64,000 nt of DNA from assembly GCF_016427605.1 (NCBI RefSeq), contig NZ_JAELXQ010000001.1, positions 312,860 to 376,859 of the forward strand. Reading direction: 5' to 3'. Below the pieces are notes generated by a model. The model was not told the origin of the DNA. It was given only the letters and a program-made list of their open reading frames with translations, and ran no database searches. The position numbers and the translations under genes are program-made. Below are positions 43,616 to 52,987 of this stretch, piece after piece (within the stretch, counting starts at the first letter, position 1; every line of letters starts with the position of its first letter). This DNA comes from Ochrobactrum sp. Q0168. Lineage in GTDB: Bacteria; Pseudomonadota; Alphaproteobacteria; Rhizobiales; Rhizobiaceae.

Positions 43616-43975
43616 ATGAGCGACGTTTGGCCGACCGAACTGCGCGTTTCCAGCGACCGCAAATTGCTGACGGTGGCTTTCGACAGTGGCGAGCGATTTG
43701 AACTGACCGCCGAGCTGTTGCGCGTGCTTTCGCCGTCGGCAGAAGTGCAAGGGCATTCTCCCGAACAGCGCATTACGGTCGGCGGTAAGAGGAACGTAGA
43801 AATCATCAAGGTCGAGCCGGTCGGCAATTATGCGGTGCGCATCACCTTTGACGATATGCACGACACCGGCCTGTTTTCCTGGACCTATCTGCACAAGCTC
43901 GGCACCGAGAAAGAGGCGCTCTGGCAAACCTATCTCGATGAACTGGCAGAAAAAGGGCTCAAGCGCGACCGCTAA
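43616..43975 (+). CDS. DUF971 (gamma-butyrobetaine hydroxylase N-terminal-like) protein
   Basis: 119 residues. LRVSSDRKLLTVAFDSGERF and RITFDDMHDTGLFSWTYL are typical of DUF971, a small zinc- or iron-associated domain. It is a single-domain protein here. The start MSDVWPTE has GGAG upstream. Role uncertain, often linked to Fe-S or Mrp proteins. It converges with the MarR gene, overlapping it by 4 bp. Confidence 0.9.
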   Translation: MSDVWPTELRVSSDRKLLTVAFDSGERFELTAELLRVLSPSAEVQGHSPEQRITVGGKRNVEIIKVEPVGNYAVRITFDDMHDTGLFSWTYLHKLGTEKEALWQTYLDELAEKGLKRDR

Positions 43976-44436
43976 TCCTTTTCCAGCATATCCGCGATAC
44001 GCCGCATCATGTCGCCCATGGCGTTGCATTGCGACGCGGTGGAGTGGGCCATGACGCGGTCGATCAACTCGGTATAGACCGAAAGCGCTTCGCCGAGCAG
44101 CTTTTCACCATCGGGCGTGAGCGTGAGGCGGATAATCCGCTTGTCCACCGGATCGCCGCTGCGCGTCAGCAATCCCCGATTCTCCAGTTTCGGCAGCAAC
44201 ATCGTGATATTGGATCGCCCAACCAGAATTCTGCGAGCTAGATCGTGCTGCGATTCGCCTGGATGGCGATAAATATTCATCAACACATCGAGGTCAGCAA
44301 TCTTCAGATCGAACGACGCCAGCCCCTGCGCCAGCGCGCGTTCGACCGCCTTGCCAGCTCTCGCAACGGCAATCCAGTTCTTGAAGCGCGGATTATCCCA
44401 AGGCAGCTTTTGATTCTTGTCTTGCATTTTGTTCAT
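43972..44436 (-). CDS. MarR-family transcriptional regulator
   Basis: 154 residues. The winged helix shows LDVLMNIYRHPGESQHDLARR, cut here to its recognition pieces ESQHDLARRILVGRSNI, and the wing LENRGLLTRSGDPVDKR. It is divergent from a hydrolase gene, and a 16-bp palindrome between them is a likely operator, so it probably represses that gene and itself in response to a small ligand. Confidence 0.9.
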   Translation of the reverse strand: MNKMQDKNQKLPWDNPRFKNWIAVARAGKAVERALAQGLASFDLKIADLDVLMNIYRHPGESQHDLARRILVGRSNITMLLPKLENRGLLTRSGDPVDKRIIRLTLTPDGEKLLGEALSVYTELIDRVMAHSTASQCNAMGDMMRRIADMLEKD

Positions 44437-44451
44437 TCTTGTACAATTATT

Positions 44452-44467
44452 TGTTCAGGATTGAACA
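44452..44467. promoter_or_regulatory. MarR-type operator between regulator and hydrolase
   Basis: A perfect inverted repeat TGTTCA-GGAT-TGAACA within the 47-bp divergent promoter region, 16 bp before the hydrolase start. TTGTACAA lies nearby and could be a second half-site. Confidence 0.65.
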
Positions 44468-44483
44468 TGATTGAGGCCTCGTT

Positions 44484-45398
44484 ATGGCGACGTTATCTCT
44501 TCAGGTTACGCGATTCGGTCTGGGTGTGCTTGGCCACATTGCACCGGAACGTGCTGGTCGTGCGGCATTCAAGATTTTCTGCCGCACGCCGAGCCGCAAG
44601 CCCAAGACCAAAGCCTATGCGGAAAAGTTGCAACAGACGAGCGAAGAGTTGCTCAAGGCCAAAAGGCTCGATCTGATTATAGATCGCGGCGTTGTCGCAA
44701 CCTATCTTTTCGAACCCGCAGGGATGGCTCGACAGACTGTCCGTACTTCGCTGGTTGTGCATGGCTGGGGCTCGCGCAGTGCGGATATGATGGCGATTAT
44801 CAGCGCGCTGGTCGCACGCGGCGAGCGGGTCGTCGCCCTCGATCTGCCGGGACATGGCGCATCGGGGGGCCGTGAGCTCGATTTCATCCGGGCAATTGCC
44901 GCGGTAGATGCCGCATGGCGCCAGTATGGCCCGTTCTATGCGATGGTCGGGCATTCCTTTGGCGGTGCGGTCGTCGTCAACGCGGCTGCCGGGCCACTTG
45001 GCTGCTATCGCGAGCGACGTCCCGCCAAATTGGTAACCATTGCATCTCCGCATTCTATGGACGGCGTTTTCGAAGGTTTCGGAGAGGTTTTGCAGTTGAA
45101 GGCCGATGTGCGTCAGGCGATGAAGAATAGAGTTCAGCAAATCGCAGCGCGCCCGATCCACGATTTCGACACCGATAAGCATCTGCGCCGATTGTCGATC
45201 CCGACGCTGGTTATTCATGCACGCGACGACAAGGAAGTTCCGGCGCGCTGTGCCGAAATGGCTGCCAAAGCGGGGTCGCATGTCCGGCTGCATTGGGCTG
45301 ATGGTCTTGGGCACCGAAGGATCATAGCCAGCCCGGATGTGGCCGGAAAAATTGCGGATTATGTGAGCGGCCCCATGCCTTTGCGGGCTGTGGCATAA
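44484..45398 (+). CDS. Alpha/beta hydrolase
   Basis: 304 residues. The nucleophile elbow GHSFGGAV, the oxyanion region VVHGWGSRSADM and the late catalytic His in GLGHRRII are visible; the acid is probably in HARDDKEVP. Substrate unknown. Divergently transcribed from a MarR regulator, so probably induced by its substrate or a related compound. Confidence 0.9.
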   Translation: MATLSLQVTRFGLGVLGHIAPERAGRAAFKIFCRTPSRKPKTKAYAEKLQQTSEELLKAKRLDLIIDRGVVATYLFEPAGMARQTVRTSLVVHGWGSRSADMMAIISALVARGERVVALDLPGHGASGGRELDFIRAIAAVDAAWRQYGPFYAMVGHSFGGAVVVNAAAGPLGCYRERRPAKLVTIASPHSMDGVFEGFGEVLQLKADVRQAMKNRVQQIAARPIHDFDTDKHLRRLSIPTLVIHARDDKEVPARCAEMAAKAGSHVRLHWADGLGHRRIIASPDVAGKIADYVSGPMPLRAVA

Positions 45399-45458
45399 GG
45401 GCGGAAACCGGAGGGCGGCTTTTAAGCCGCCCTTATCCGAATATCAATTGAGCGTTAA

Positions 45459-47078
45459 TCAGCCCAGATTGAGTTCCTTGAAGAAATCATTGCCCTTGTC
45501 GTCGATGACGATGAAAGCCGGGAAATCTTCCACTTCAATGCGCCAGATGGCTTCCATGCCGAGTTCCGGATACTCGACCACTTCCACTTTCTTGATGCAG
45601 TCCTGCGCCAGACGAGCAGCCGGGCCACCGATGGAGCCGAGATAGAAACCGCCATGGCTTCCGCAGGCTTCGCGCACCTGACGCGAACGGTTGCCCTTGG
45701 CGAGCATCACCATGGAGCCGCCAAAAGATTGGAACTGGTCGACATAGGAATCCATACGGCCTGCCGTGGTTGGGCCGAACGAGCCCGATGCATAGCCGGC
45801 TGGCGTCTTCGCCGGACCCGCATAATAGATGGGGTGGTTCTTGAAATAATCCGGCATGGATTCGCCGTTTTCCAAACGCTCGCGAATTTTCGCATGCGCC
45901 AGATCGCGGGCGACGATGATCGGGCCGGTCAGCGATAGCTGCGTCTTGACGGGGTGCTTGGACAGCTCCTTCAAAATTTCGGCCATTGGCTGGTTGAGAT
46001 CGATCTTCACCACATGCGAGGAAAGCTTTTCTTCGTCGATATCCGGCATGTATTGCGCCGGATTGGTTTCCAGCTGTTCCAGGAATATGCCTTCCTTGGT
46101 GATCTTGCCCTTGGCTTGACGGTCTGCCGAGCAGGAAACGCCGATGCCGATTGGCAGCGATGCGCCATGGCGCGGCAGACGGATGACGCGCACGTCGTGG
46201 CAGAAATATTTGCCGCCGAACTGCGCGCCGACCCCCAGTGACTGGGTCAGCTTGTGGATTTCGGCTTCCATTTCCAGATCGCGGAAAGCATGGCCGGTTT
46301 CCGAACCCTCCGTCGGCAGGCTGTCGAGATAGCGCGTGGAGGCGAGCTTGACGGTCTTGAGGTTCATTTCAGCCGATGTGCCGCCGATAACAATCGCCAG
46401 ATGGTAAGGCGGGCAGGCGGCTGTACCGAGGCTCAGGATCTTGTCCTTGAGAAAGTCGATCATCCGGTCATGGGTCAAAAGTGAAGGCGTGCCCTGATAG
46501 AGGAACGTCTTGTTGGCCGAACCGCCGCCCTTTGCCACGAAAAGGAACTTATAGGCGTCTTCGCCTTCTTCATAGATGTCGATCTGCGCAGGCAGATTGT
46601 TCTTGGTGTTCTTTTCCTCGAACATGGAAAGCGGTGCCAGCTGCGAATAACGCAGGTTCTTCTTGTTATAGGCTTCGAGCACGCCGCTGCCGAGCGCATC
46701 GGCATCGCCGCCTTCCGTCCAGACGCGACGGCCCTTCTTGCCCATGATGATCGCGGTGCCGGTATCCTGACACATTGGCAGAACGCCGCCTGCGGCAATA
46801 TTGGCGTTCTTCAGAAGGTCATAAGCGACAAAGCGATCATTGTCGGTCGCTTCCGGGTCTTCCATGATCTTTGCAAGCTGCTGCAAATGGCCAGGACGCA
46901 ACAGATGGTTGATGTCGGCAAATGCCGCCTCGGACAGAAGACGCAGCCCTTCCGGGTCGACAGTCAGGATTTCTTGACCCTTGAAAGTATCGACCGAAAC
47001 AAAGTCGGAGGTCAGTTTGCGGTATGGGGTGGTGTCTTCGCCAAGAGGAAAGAGATCGGCGGCGCTTGCATCTGCCAT
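45459..47078 (-). CDS. fum: Fumarate hydratase class I (iron-sulfur)
   Basis: 539 residues. Interconverts fumarate and malate in the TCA cycle using a 4Fe-4S cluster. The N-terminal domain has [17 protein letters not shown], and [12 protein letters not shown] is part of the C-terminal domain; cluster cysteines are in MCQDTG, AACPPYH and similar motifs. The start MADASAAD has GAGG upstream; longer frames are leader DNA. It ends FKELNLG. Confidence 0.94.
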   Translation of the reverse strand: MADASAADLFPLGEDTTPYRKLTSDFVSVDTFKGQEILTVDPEGLRLLSEAAFADINHLLRPGHLQQLAKIMEDPEATDNDRFVAYDLLKNANIAAGGVLPMCQDTGTAIIMGKKGRRVWTEGGDADALGSGVLEAYNKKNLRYSQLAPLSMFEEKNTKNNLPAQIDIYEEGEDAYKFLFVAKGGGSANKTFLYQGTPSLLTHDRMIDFLKDKILSLGTAACPPYHLAIVIGGTSAEMNLKTVKLASTRYLDSLPTEGSETGHAFRDLEMEAEIHKLTQSLGVGAQFGGKYFCHDVRVIRLPRHGASLPIGIGVSCSADRQAKGKITKEGIFLEQLETNPAQYMPDIDEEKLSSHVVKIDLNQPMAEILKELSKHPVKTQLSLTGPIIVARDLAHAKIRERLENGESMPDYFKNHPIYYAGPAKTPAGYASGSFGPTTAGRMDSYVDQFQSFGGSMVMLAKGNRSRQVREACGSHGGFYLGSIGGPAARLAQDCIKKVEVVEYPELGMEAIWRIEVEDFPAFIVIDDKGNDFFKELNLG

Positions 47079-47439
47079 CGTGGTACCTCGCTTGCTTGCC
47101 TGCCGTACTGGCCAGAAATCGGCAGATCCCCAGCTTGCACGTATGTTGCTCAAAACCCGGATTTCTAGGCACCATCCGGGATAATCTGAGGGGCTTTTAG
47201 CGCGATGAGAGGCGGAATCCACTGCGGCACATTGCGCAATGAGGCAAAGAGAGGCGCTTCTGGTACAGGCCTGCTGTTGCCAGAATGCGCCTTCCTCAAA
47301 GTTTTGTGATTATTTTTGAGCAAGAAATTGAAAGAAGTGGCATTAGCGTTAAAACTTTCTATACGAGATTCATAAAATCTACGCGAATTGATTGAGACGG
47401 ATTCGCCTTTTGGCGGACATGCTAACTTTGGCGGTTGAA
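47079..47439. other. Divergent promoter region between fumarase and L,D-transpeptidase genes
   Basis: About 360 bp with no credible gene and no strong repeat. AT-rich around 47300-47390, where promoters for either side could lie. Confidence 0.5.
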
Positions 47440-49449
47440 ATGCAGTTTTCTCGGCGCGCGCAGATGGATGTAAAGAAAATTCGCACCAGCGGATCTTATA
47501 TTCGCAATGCGATGGTACTGGCTCTGGCCGCATCGGCCTTGTTCCCGGTCACGCAGGCTGAGGCAGCGAATTCACTTTTCGAGCTTTTTCAGCAGCGTCG
47601 CCAGCAGGCCGCGCAGCCCGTTGCACCGCTTCCGCCCGCCGCCGTTGCTCCCCGTGCTGCAGCTGCGGCCACGCCAACAGCGCCAACGCGGATCGCTCCT
47701 CCAGCGCAGCGTGTGACGGTGAAGGGACCCGAGATTTATGATTACAAGCCGGAAACGCTGATCAAGATCGATTTCACCGCGCTTGACATGCAGGTGACTG
47801 CTGCAACTGCTCCGGCAAGTGTTGTTGATCCGCTGACATCCGGCATGTCGCCGATCAGTGTGGAAAAGACGCATGAGGCCAATGATACGGCTGGCAATCG
47901 CGCTTTCGACGCCGCGATGGATTATTTGAAGTCCGTCGATGTGAAGGCTGAAAAGCCAATCGCTGAGGCGATAGTCTCCTATTATTCGACCAATCGCTCA
48001 TTCATTTGGTCGGCTGACGGCAAGGTGCTTGATCGCGCCAAGGCGGTTGCAGCCTTCTTTGCTCGTGCTGGCGAAGACGGACTCAATCCGGATGAATATG
48101 CGGTCACGATCCCTTCCGATAATTTCGATCCCGCGCAGAACGAAGAACGTCAGCAGAAGCTGGCTGAGTTTGAAATCCGCATGTCGGCCCGTGCGCTGCG
48201 CTATGCGATGGACGCGGGCGAGGGGCGTGTGATCGCCGACCGCCTGAGCGGTTTCCATGACCTGCCGCGTGATCGCGTCGATCCGAAGACCGTGCTGGAA
48301 AGACTGGCCGGTGAAGCCGATCCGTCCGCTTATTTGCACGGGTTCCAGCCGGATAATGCGCAATATGCGGCTTTGAAGCAGGCTTTGTCCGAAACGGACG
48401 CGCCAGCAGGTGAAACCGTTCGCGTTTCTCTTGATGGTGTCATTCGTCCGGGCGACACCAGCGACCAGTTGGCCAATATAGTGGCGCTCATTATCAAACA
48501 CGCGCCTGCTGATTATCTGGAAAAGCACCGCGATGTCTTGCAGGCTCATGCCGATACGAGCCTTTACGATCCGGAATTGGTTTCCGCGATCAAGGACTAT
48601 CAAAAGCTTTCGGGCAGTGCGCCCGATGGCGTCATCGGACGCAACACGATTTCGGCGTTGCAGGGTGAGCAATCATCCGTCAAGCGCGACCGGATTCTCT
48701 ATTCGATGGAACGCCTGCGCTGGCTGCCGCATGATTTTGGCACGCGTTATGTGATGGTCAACCAGCCAGCCTACCGCGCCGAATATTTCGAGGATGGTCA
48801 GGAAAAGCTGGGCATGAATGTGGTGATCGGCTCGCCGACCCATCAGACCTATTTCTTCTACAACAAGGTGCAGACGGTTGTGTTCAACCCTTCCTGGGGC
48901 GTGCCGCGTTCGATCATTCTGAACGAAATGCTGCCCAAGGTTATGCGCGACACCAGCTATCTCGACCGCAACGGCTATGAAGTTTATGTCGGTGGCAAGA
49001 AGGTTTCGGCGAGCGCGGTCAACTGGAGCGCCGTTGCATCAGGCAAATCGCATGTCGGTATCCGTCAGAAGCCAAGCCTCGACAATGCCCTGGGCGAGCT
49101 GAAGATCCTGTTCCCGAACGAACATGATATCTATATGCACGACACGCCCGCAAAGTCCTATTTCAGTCGCGACATGCGTGCGCTGAGCCATGGCTGTATT
49201 CGTCTGGAACGTCCACGCGACATGGCGGCAGCCGTGCTTGGCAAGCCCGTTGGCGATCTGGAGAAATATTTCGGCAAGAATGAGCGCGGCATCAAGGTGC
49301 CGGACCCGGTGCCGGTCTATATTTCCTACTTCACGGCATGGCCGGACACGAACGGCCAGATTCGCTATTACAGTGACGTTTATGATCGCGACTCAGGCAT
49401 GCAGAAGGCCTCCGATAAAACGGCGGCATCGCGACTGGCGGCGCTTTAA
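47440..49449 (+). CDS. L,D-transpeptidase of the YcbB type
   Basis: About 669 residues. Crosslinks peptidoglycan or attaches lipoprotein/outer membrane proteins in the periplasm. A signal peptide (cleavage after TQAEAAN) precedes a Pro/Ala-rich region, a helical scaffold domain, a peptidoglycan-binding motif (LVSAIKDYQKLSGSAPDG, then VIGRNTI) and the YkuD domain with catalytic SHGCIRLERP. The start may be MQFSRR (47440) or MDVKKI (47464). Confidence 0.9.
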   Translation: MQFSRRAQMDVKKIRTSGSYIRNAMVLALAASALFPVTQAEAANSLFELFQQRRQQAAQPVAPLPPAAVAPRAAAAATPTAPTRIAPPAQRVTVKGPEIYDYKPETLIKIDFTALDMQVTAATAPASVVDPLTSGMSPISVEKTHEANDTAGNRAFDAAMDYLKSVDVKAEKPIAEAIVSYYSTNRSFIWSADGKVLDRAKAVAAFFARAGEDGLNPDEYAVTIPSDNFDPAQNEERQQKLAEFEIRMSARALRYAMDAGEGRVIADRLSGFHDLPRDRVDPKTVLERLAGEADPSAYLHGFQPDNAQYAALKQALSETDAPAGETVRVSLDGVIRPGDTSDQLANIVALIIKHAPADYLEKHRDVLQAHADTSLYDPELVSAIKDYQKLSGSAPDGVIGRNTISALQGEQSSVKRDRILYSMERLRWLPHDFGTRYVMVNQPAYRAEYFEDGQEKLGMNVVIGSPTHQTYFFYNKVQTVVFNPSWGVPRSIILNEMLPKVMRDTSYLDRNGYEVYVGGKKVSASAVNWSAVASGKSHVGIRQKPSLDNALGELKILFPNEHDIYMHDTPAKSYFSRDMRALSHGCIRLERPRDMAAAVLGKPVGDLEKYFGKNERGIKVPDPVPVYISYFTAWPDTNGQIRYYSDVYDRDSGMQKASDKTAASRLAAL

Positions 49450-49649
49450 TCGACGCGCTGGCGTTCAGCGACAGCGGAGGTTTTCAGGCCTTGGAGACAT
49501 GGCGGTTATTGTTCGCCGCCATTTTTATTGAGCCGCCTTGAACCGATCTCGGCTGTGAAAATCATTTGGGAAACAAGCGGTCGGCGCTTGACTTTGCCCC
49601 GAGCGGAACCGTATATCCGCGTCACCTTGATTGAGCCATACGGCTCTAA

Positions 49650-49724
49650 GGGCGCGTAGCTCAGCGGTAGAGCACTCCCTTCACACGGGAGGGGTCACAG
49701 GTTCAATCCCTGTCGCGCCCACCA
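49650..49724 (+). tRNA. tRNA-Val (anticodon CAC)
   Basis: A 75-nt cloverleaf. GGGCGCG pairs with CGCGCCC; the anticodon stem CTCCC/GGGAG has loop TTCACAC; the T loop reads GTTCAATC, and CCA is encoded. Confidence 0.96.
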
Positions 49725-49759
49725 TTTTCCAACCGCCCCACATGCATTGCGAAAATCGT

Positions 49760-49942
49760 TCAGTTGCCGTTCGGTGCAGTGGCGCCTGCAACGCCGGTAT
49801 TTGTCACGATATTTCTGTCGTCATCATATTGGGCGACGAGCATAAGTGCGACGAGGGCAACGATAATCGGCACAATAAGACACAACACCCTGACCGCGAT
49901 CAGGGCGGTATGCCGTGTCCTTATCAGCGCTCTTTCTCTCAT
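49760..49942 (-). CDS. Small membrane protein (60 aa)
   Basis: Starting MRERALIRTRHTALIAV, it has a basic N-terminus, a strong hydrophobic span (VLCLIVPIIVALVALMLVA) and a polar tail (QYDDDRNIVTNTG). No family is recognised. The opposite strand is also open, so coding status is uncertain. Confidence 0.45.
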   Translation of the reverse strand: MRERALIRTRHTALIAVRVLCLIVPIIVALVALMLVAQYDDDRNIVTNTGVAGATAPNGN

Positions 49943-50051
49943 GGCTGATATTATCGCACGTATACGCCTCATCCGCCATATTGAGCGACATTAACAATAA
50001 GCAATCTCGGGCGGAAGAAGACGCTCCAAGTTTTTGTTTTTACCCATATAT

Positions 50052-50065
50052 TGTCCGAAAACCGT
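50052..50065. repeat. Partial copy of the palindromic intergenic repeat
   Basis: TTGTCCGAAAACCG is identical to 39007-39020 in the ABC-operon element; the rest of this copy is decayed. Confidence 0.4.
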
Positions 50066-50088
50066 GTCTGGCTTTTCCAGATGTGACC

Positions 50089-50394
50089 TTAGCGCGCGCA
50101 ACGCTGTCGGTTGAGGCGCACCTTGATCTTGTCGGCTTTATCCGACCCGGAGGTTTTGGAAGAGACGATATGCGCCCGCACGGTGCAGGTTCCGGCCAGA
50201 ACCTCGAAATTATTAGCCCGGATATACATGACAGTATTGATGGGGTTCTTGGGAAGTTCACGGGAAACCGCGTCGATGACAGCTTTCACTTCCTCGGCGC
50301 GCTGTTTGGGAGAAGTTACAGCTGCGCTGGTGTTGATTGCAGCGAAACCGCTCACCGATAATGCCGCGATGCAGATGAGAACAGCTTTCTTCAT
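50089..50394 (-). CDS. Small secreted protein of unknown function (101 aa)
   Basis: A signal peptide MKKAVLICIAALSVSGFAAI (cleavage near TSAA) leads to a mature domain with two cysteines (AGTCTV and NRQRCAR) that may form a disulfide. Probably periplasmic. Unknown family. The upstream region has AGGAG-like sequences. Confidence 0.75.
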   Translation of the reverse strand: MKKAVLICIAALSVSGFAAINTSAAVTSPKQRAEEVKAVIDAVSRELPKNPINTVMYIRANNFEVLAGTCTVRAHIVSSKTSGSDKADKIKVRLNRQRCAR

Positions 50395-50511
50395 TGGCGT
50401 AGCCTCCGATTGAGCTCAGGAGATTCGGGTCTTCGAGTAAAAGACCCGTTGAATCGGTTATGGCCCCGAATCTATCACAGATCGGGGCCATCGCTGCCAT
50501 TTGTTCAGCTT

Positions 50512-51096
50512 TTACTGAGCCGGGGCAGGCGCGGCGGGTGTTGTGGTTTCACCGCTCGCCGGAGCCTCGTTTTCCTTGGCTGCATTGGGATCGGCCACAC
50601 CATTGGTGAAGACCTTGGAGCGGTCGAAGGCAGGGGCTGCGGTCAACTGGTCCTTCGTTGCGCTTAGAACTAGCCAAGTGTTTCCGTCGCTACGGGTCGC
50701 CAACTGCAGGACATCGGGGCTTACGGCGACATCCTTTTCGCCAACGCCGAGAAAACCGCCGACACCGATCACGGCGGCAACAACCGATCCGTCAGAACTG
50801 ACGATAAGGTCATTCAGTTTACCGATTGATTTTGCGTCATTGGCATCGCTTTCATAAACACTGCGGCCGATGAAGCTGGAGACAAGGACTTCGCCTTCCT
50901 TGGGTTCCACAAAGCCGATCTTGTTTTTATCGGCAGAGGGAGCTGCTCCGAACATGTTCTTTGTCGATACAGGCAAGTCCTGTTGTGCGGGGGTATCCGT
51001 ACCGGGCGTTGTCGCGGTGGGAGCCGCCGTCTGCGCAAGGGCCGGAGCACCAATCAAAAGTGCACACGCTGCCGTCAGAAGTGATGTTCTAAACAT
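50512..51096 (-). CDS. Secreted PRC-barrel domain protein
   Basis: 194 residues. A signal peptide (cleavage after PALAQ) and a low-complexity Thr/Ala linker precede a PRC-barrel: LVSSFIGRSVYESDANDAKS, then IGKLNDLIVSSDGSV and VIGVGGFLGVGEKDVAV. Typical of alphaproteobacterial periplasmic stress proteins. An EcfG-type promoter lies about 40 bp upstream. Confidence 0.9.
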   Translation of the reverse strand: MFRTSLLTAACALLIGAPALAQTAAPTATTPGTDTPAQQDLPVSTKNMFGAAPSADKNKIGFVEPKEGEVLVSSFIGRSVYESDANDAKSIGKLNDLIVSSDGSVVAAVIGVGGFLGVGEKDVAVSPDVLQLATRSDGNTWLVLSATKDQLTAAPAFDRSKVFTNGVADPNAAKENEAPASGETTTPAAPAPAQ

Positions 51097-51133
51097 AACT
51101 GCTCTCCTTTCTGCATTGGGTGTCCATAGCTCT

Positions 51134-51158
51134 AACGGTTTGATTTCTGGATCGTTCC
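51134..51158 (-). promoter_or_regulatory. EcfG (general stress sigma factor) promoter of the PRC-barrel gene
   Basis: On the minus strand the sequence reads GGAAC - 16 bp - CGTT, an exact match to the alphaproteobacterial general stress response consensus, at the expected distance from the start codon. Confidence 0.7.
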
Positions 51159-51295
51159 GACATTTTTGCCTGTTACGGAGCGAAACTCATGACTGTCACC
51201 ATGCGCATGCGCGAAGTCTCGCGGAAAAGCAGCAGCCAGCTGCAGAATCCCGAGCAGCCTCGATTCTCAATTGTGCAGATGGAGGTTTCTAGCTG

Positions 51296-51730
51296 TTATT
51301 GTACGACTGGAGAGGGCGGACTTGGCTCGGATGGCGCAGGAGCGGCAACGGGCGCGGAAGAGGCGGGCCCACATCGATTTGCCCGCGGGTGGCGAACGCC
51401 TTTCGACAGGAATACAATCTCAACAGCGTCGCCAATCGGTGTGACGGTCACGTTTTCGCTGGCCTGCTGGTGATCGCTATCGCAAACCAGGTTGAGCGTA
51501 AACGTTCCCTTGTAATTGTCGAGTTTCATGACGGTGCACTGCATGTCGCGGCTATCGAAGCGCTCCCGCGAAATCGTGAAGCGCTTGTCGTTATTGCTGC
51601 ACCAAGTACCCATGATCGCGGTCGGATCGACCGGCGGTTTGGGCGGATTGACGTTGGCTGAAGGTGACGTGCAGGATGCGAGCGCGGAAAGCGCCAGTAC
51701 ACAGGCAGCAACATTCAGTTTACGCGACAT
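51296..51730 (-). CDS. Lipoprotein of unknown function (144 aa)
   Basis: The signal MSRKLNVAACVLALSALASC ends with lipobox LASC. The mature region begins with a Pro-rich tether, then a beta-rich domain starting IMGTWCSNNDKRFTI with paired cysteines (GTWC/DMQC and LVCD/NRCG), and ends in a Pro/Ala-rich tail. It resembles small inhibitor-like or DUF lipoproteins; I cannot name the family. Confidence 0.75.
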   Translation of the reverse strand: MSRKLNVAACVLALSALASCTSPSANVNPPKPPVDPTAIMGTWCSNNDKRFTISRERFDSRDMQCTVMKLDNYKGTFTLNLVCDSDHQQASENVTVTPIGDAVEIVFLSKGVRHPRANRCGPASSAPVAAPAPSEPSPPSPVVQ

Positions 51731-51851
51731 TTAAACCTCTGCGCAGCTGATCACGGAACAGTCGAGCTATTGGATATCGGGAAAGTCGCGCTGGCTCAAG
51801 CGCTGAACGCCGATCACTGTTGCGTCCGTCTTGGGAATATAGCGCAAGAAA

Positions 51852-51875
51852 AAACCCCGCCGTGGCGGGGTTTCA
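51852..51875. terminator. Terminator downstream of the CsbD-family gene
   Basis: Stem AAACCCCGCC/GGCGGGGTTT, preceded on the plus strand by an A-run that becomes a T-run on the minus strand, ending the CsbD transcript. Confidence 0.85.
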
Positions 51876-51876
51876 T

Positions 51877-52086
51877 TCAGGACAGCCATTGCTGTCGATT
51901 ATACCAGTCATCAATTTCGGATTTGGCCTTGTCTTTCGCGAGGCCATACCGTTCTTGAATTTTACCCTCAAGCTGTTCGCGTCGACCACTGATCTGGTCG
52001 AGATCATCGTCCGTCAGCTTGCCCCATTGTTCCTGAATCTTACCTTTGACCTGTTTCCAGTTGCCTTCAACACGATTCCAGTCCAT
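51877..52086 (-). CDS. CsbD-family stress protein
   Basis: 69 residues. MDWNRVEGNWKQVKGKIQEQ and WGKLTDDDLDQISG are the CsbD signature; the family is induced by stress in many bacteria, but its activity is unknown. A near-consensus EcfG promoter lies about 40-60 bp upstream. Confidence 0.95.
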   Translation of the reverse strand: MDWNRVEGNWKQVKGKIQEQWGKLTDDDLDQISGRREQLEGKIQERYGLAKDKAKSEIDDWYNRQQWLS

Positions 52087-52122
52087 CGGGATTTCCTCCG
52101 TTTACATTGGGAACAGGGGACT

Positions 52123-52147
52123 AACGCGCGAACTGCCGGATTGTTCA
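52123..52147 (-). promoter_or_regulatory. EcfG-type promoter of the CsbD-family gene
   Basis: On the minus strand TGAAC - 16 bp - CGTT, one mismatch to GGAAC-N16-CGTT. Spacing and function of the gene support it. Confidence 0.55.
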
Positions 52148-52514
52148 TCGCTTTGATGTCAAACTTGCGTGTGTACCTGATGTATGGAGCGTTAAAACCA
52201 GACAGGGAGAAACCCCGACGTTTGTGTTAGGTGCATAATGACGCCGGGGTGCGCTTCAATGCTGATGCAATGAAGCGCATATGAAGATGATTGCATAAAG
52301 GCGGCAGAAAGATGAACCCGCAGAAGTTGAAACAGAAGAGATGCGCAACAAGGCTAGCATCAGGTGATAAACAATTATTATCGTTATAAAAATTTCTTGA
52401 AGAGTATTTTGTTTATCTTTTAAATCGATCACAGATCGTTGAATAGATGAAGCTGTTCATTTTGAGTTCATGCGTTAGGTTTCATGATGCTTCCTATCAA
52501 GAGGAGTAAAAAGA
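52148..52514. other. Intergenic region with two adjacent stem-loops
   Basis: No protein gene. An imperfect stem (52212-52250, ACCCCGACGT/ACGCCGGGGT) is followed by a perfect 8-bp stem GCGCTTCA/TGAAGCGC (52251-52278). Downstream the DNA is AT-rich (52375-52430), where the promoter of the His-rich protein probably lies. No T-run follows the stems. Confidence 0.4.
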
Positions 52515-52841
52515 ATGAAGCTCTTTAGTGGACTTATTGCAGGAATTGTTGGCGTTGGCTTGTTGGTGGGCGCCGGAGCAGCTTCCGCTGCACCTGTGGC
52601 CAATCTGGCAAAGCCCGGCGTGACTTCCAATGTCGAACAGGTTCGCGATCATCGCGGCTACCATTCGCATAAGCACTGGAAGAAGCGGCATTACCACAGA
52701 CGGGACCACTGGCGGTCCGATCGGCGCCACTATCGCGATCACCGCTGGCAATCGCACCGTCACTATAAACGCGATTACTATCGCGGATATCACCGGCATC
52801 ACAGCAGCCGTTGGAACGGTCCGGCCAGTTCCAACCGATAA
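52515..52841 (+). CDS. Small secreted His/Arg-rich protein
   Basis: 108 residues. A signal peptide (cleavage after ASAAP) precedes a mature segment dominated by His, Arg, Tyr and Lys (HRGYHSHKHWKKRHYHRR and similar). Such proteins are common in Rhizobiales; possible metal binding or cell-surface interaction is inferred from composition only. GAGG lies upstream. Confidence 0.82.
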   Translation: MKLFSGLIAGIVGVGLLVGAGAASAAPVANLAKPGVTSNVEQVRDHRGYHSHKHWKKRHYHRRDHWRSDRRHYRDHRWQSHRHYKRDYYRGYHRHHSSRWNGPASSNR

Positions 52842-52846
52842 AATCA

Positions 52847-52868
52847 GGGGCGCAGCAGCGCCCCTTTT
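52847..52868 (+). terminator. Terminator after the His-rich protein gene
   Basis: Perfect stem GGGGCGC/GCGCCCC with loop AGCA, followed by TTTTTAT. Confidence 0.92.
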
Positions 52869-52987
52869 TATATGGTCAGTTGTCGGACGGTAATTGACTG
52901 CAATCCCGTTTCGCAGAAACATACCGCAAGATGAGATTTGCATATTGCCCTGCTCAGGCAGGTTTGCCCTGAAAGAAACGGTATTTC

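Noticed and set aside
44493..45314. A 273-codon minus-strand frame opposite the hydrolase
   Set aside because: Shadow of the alpha/beta hydrolase, which has clear catalytic motifs.
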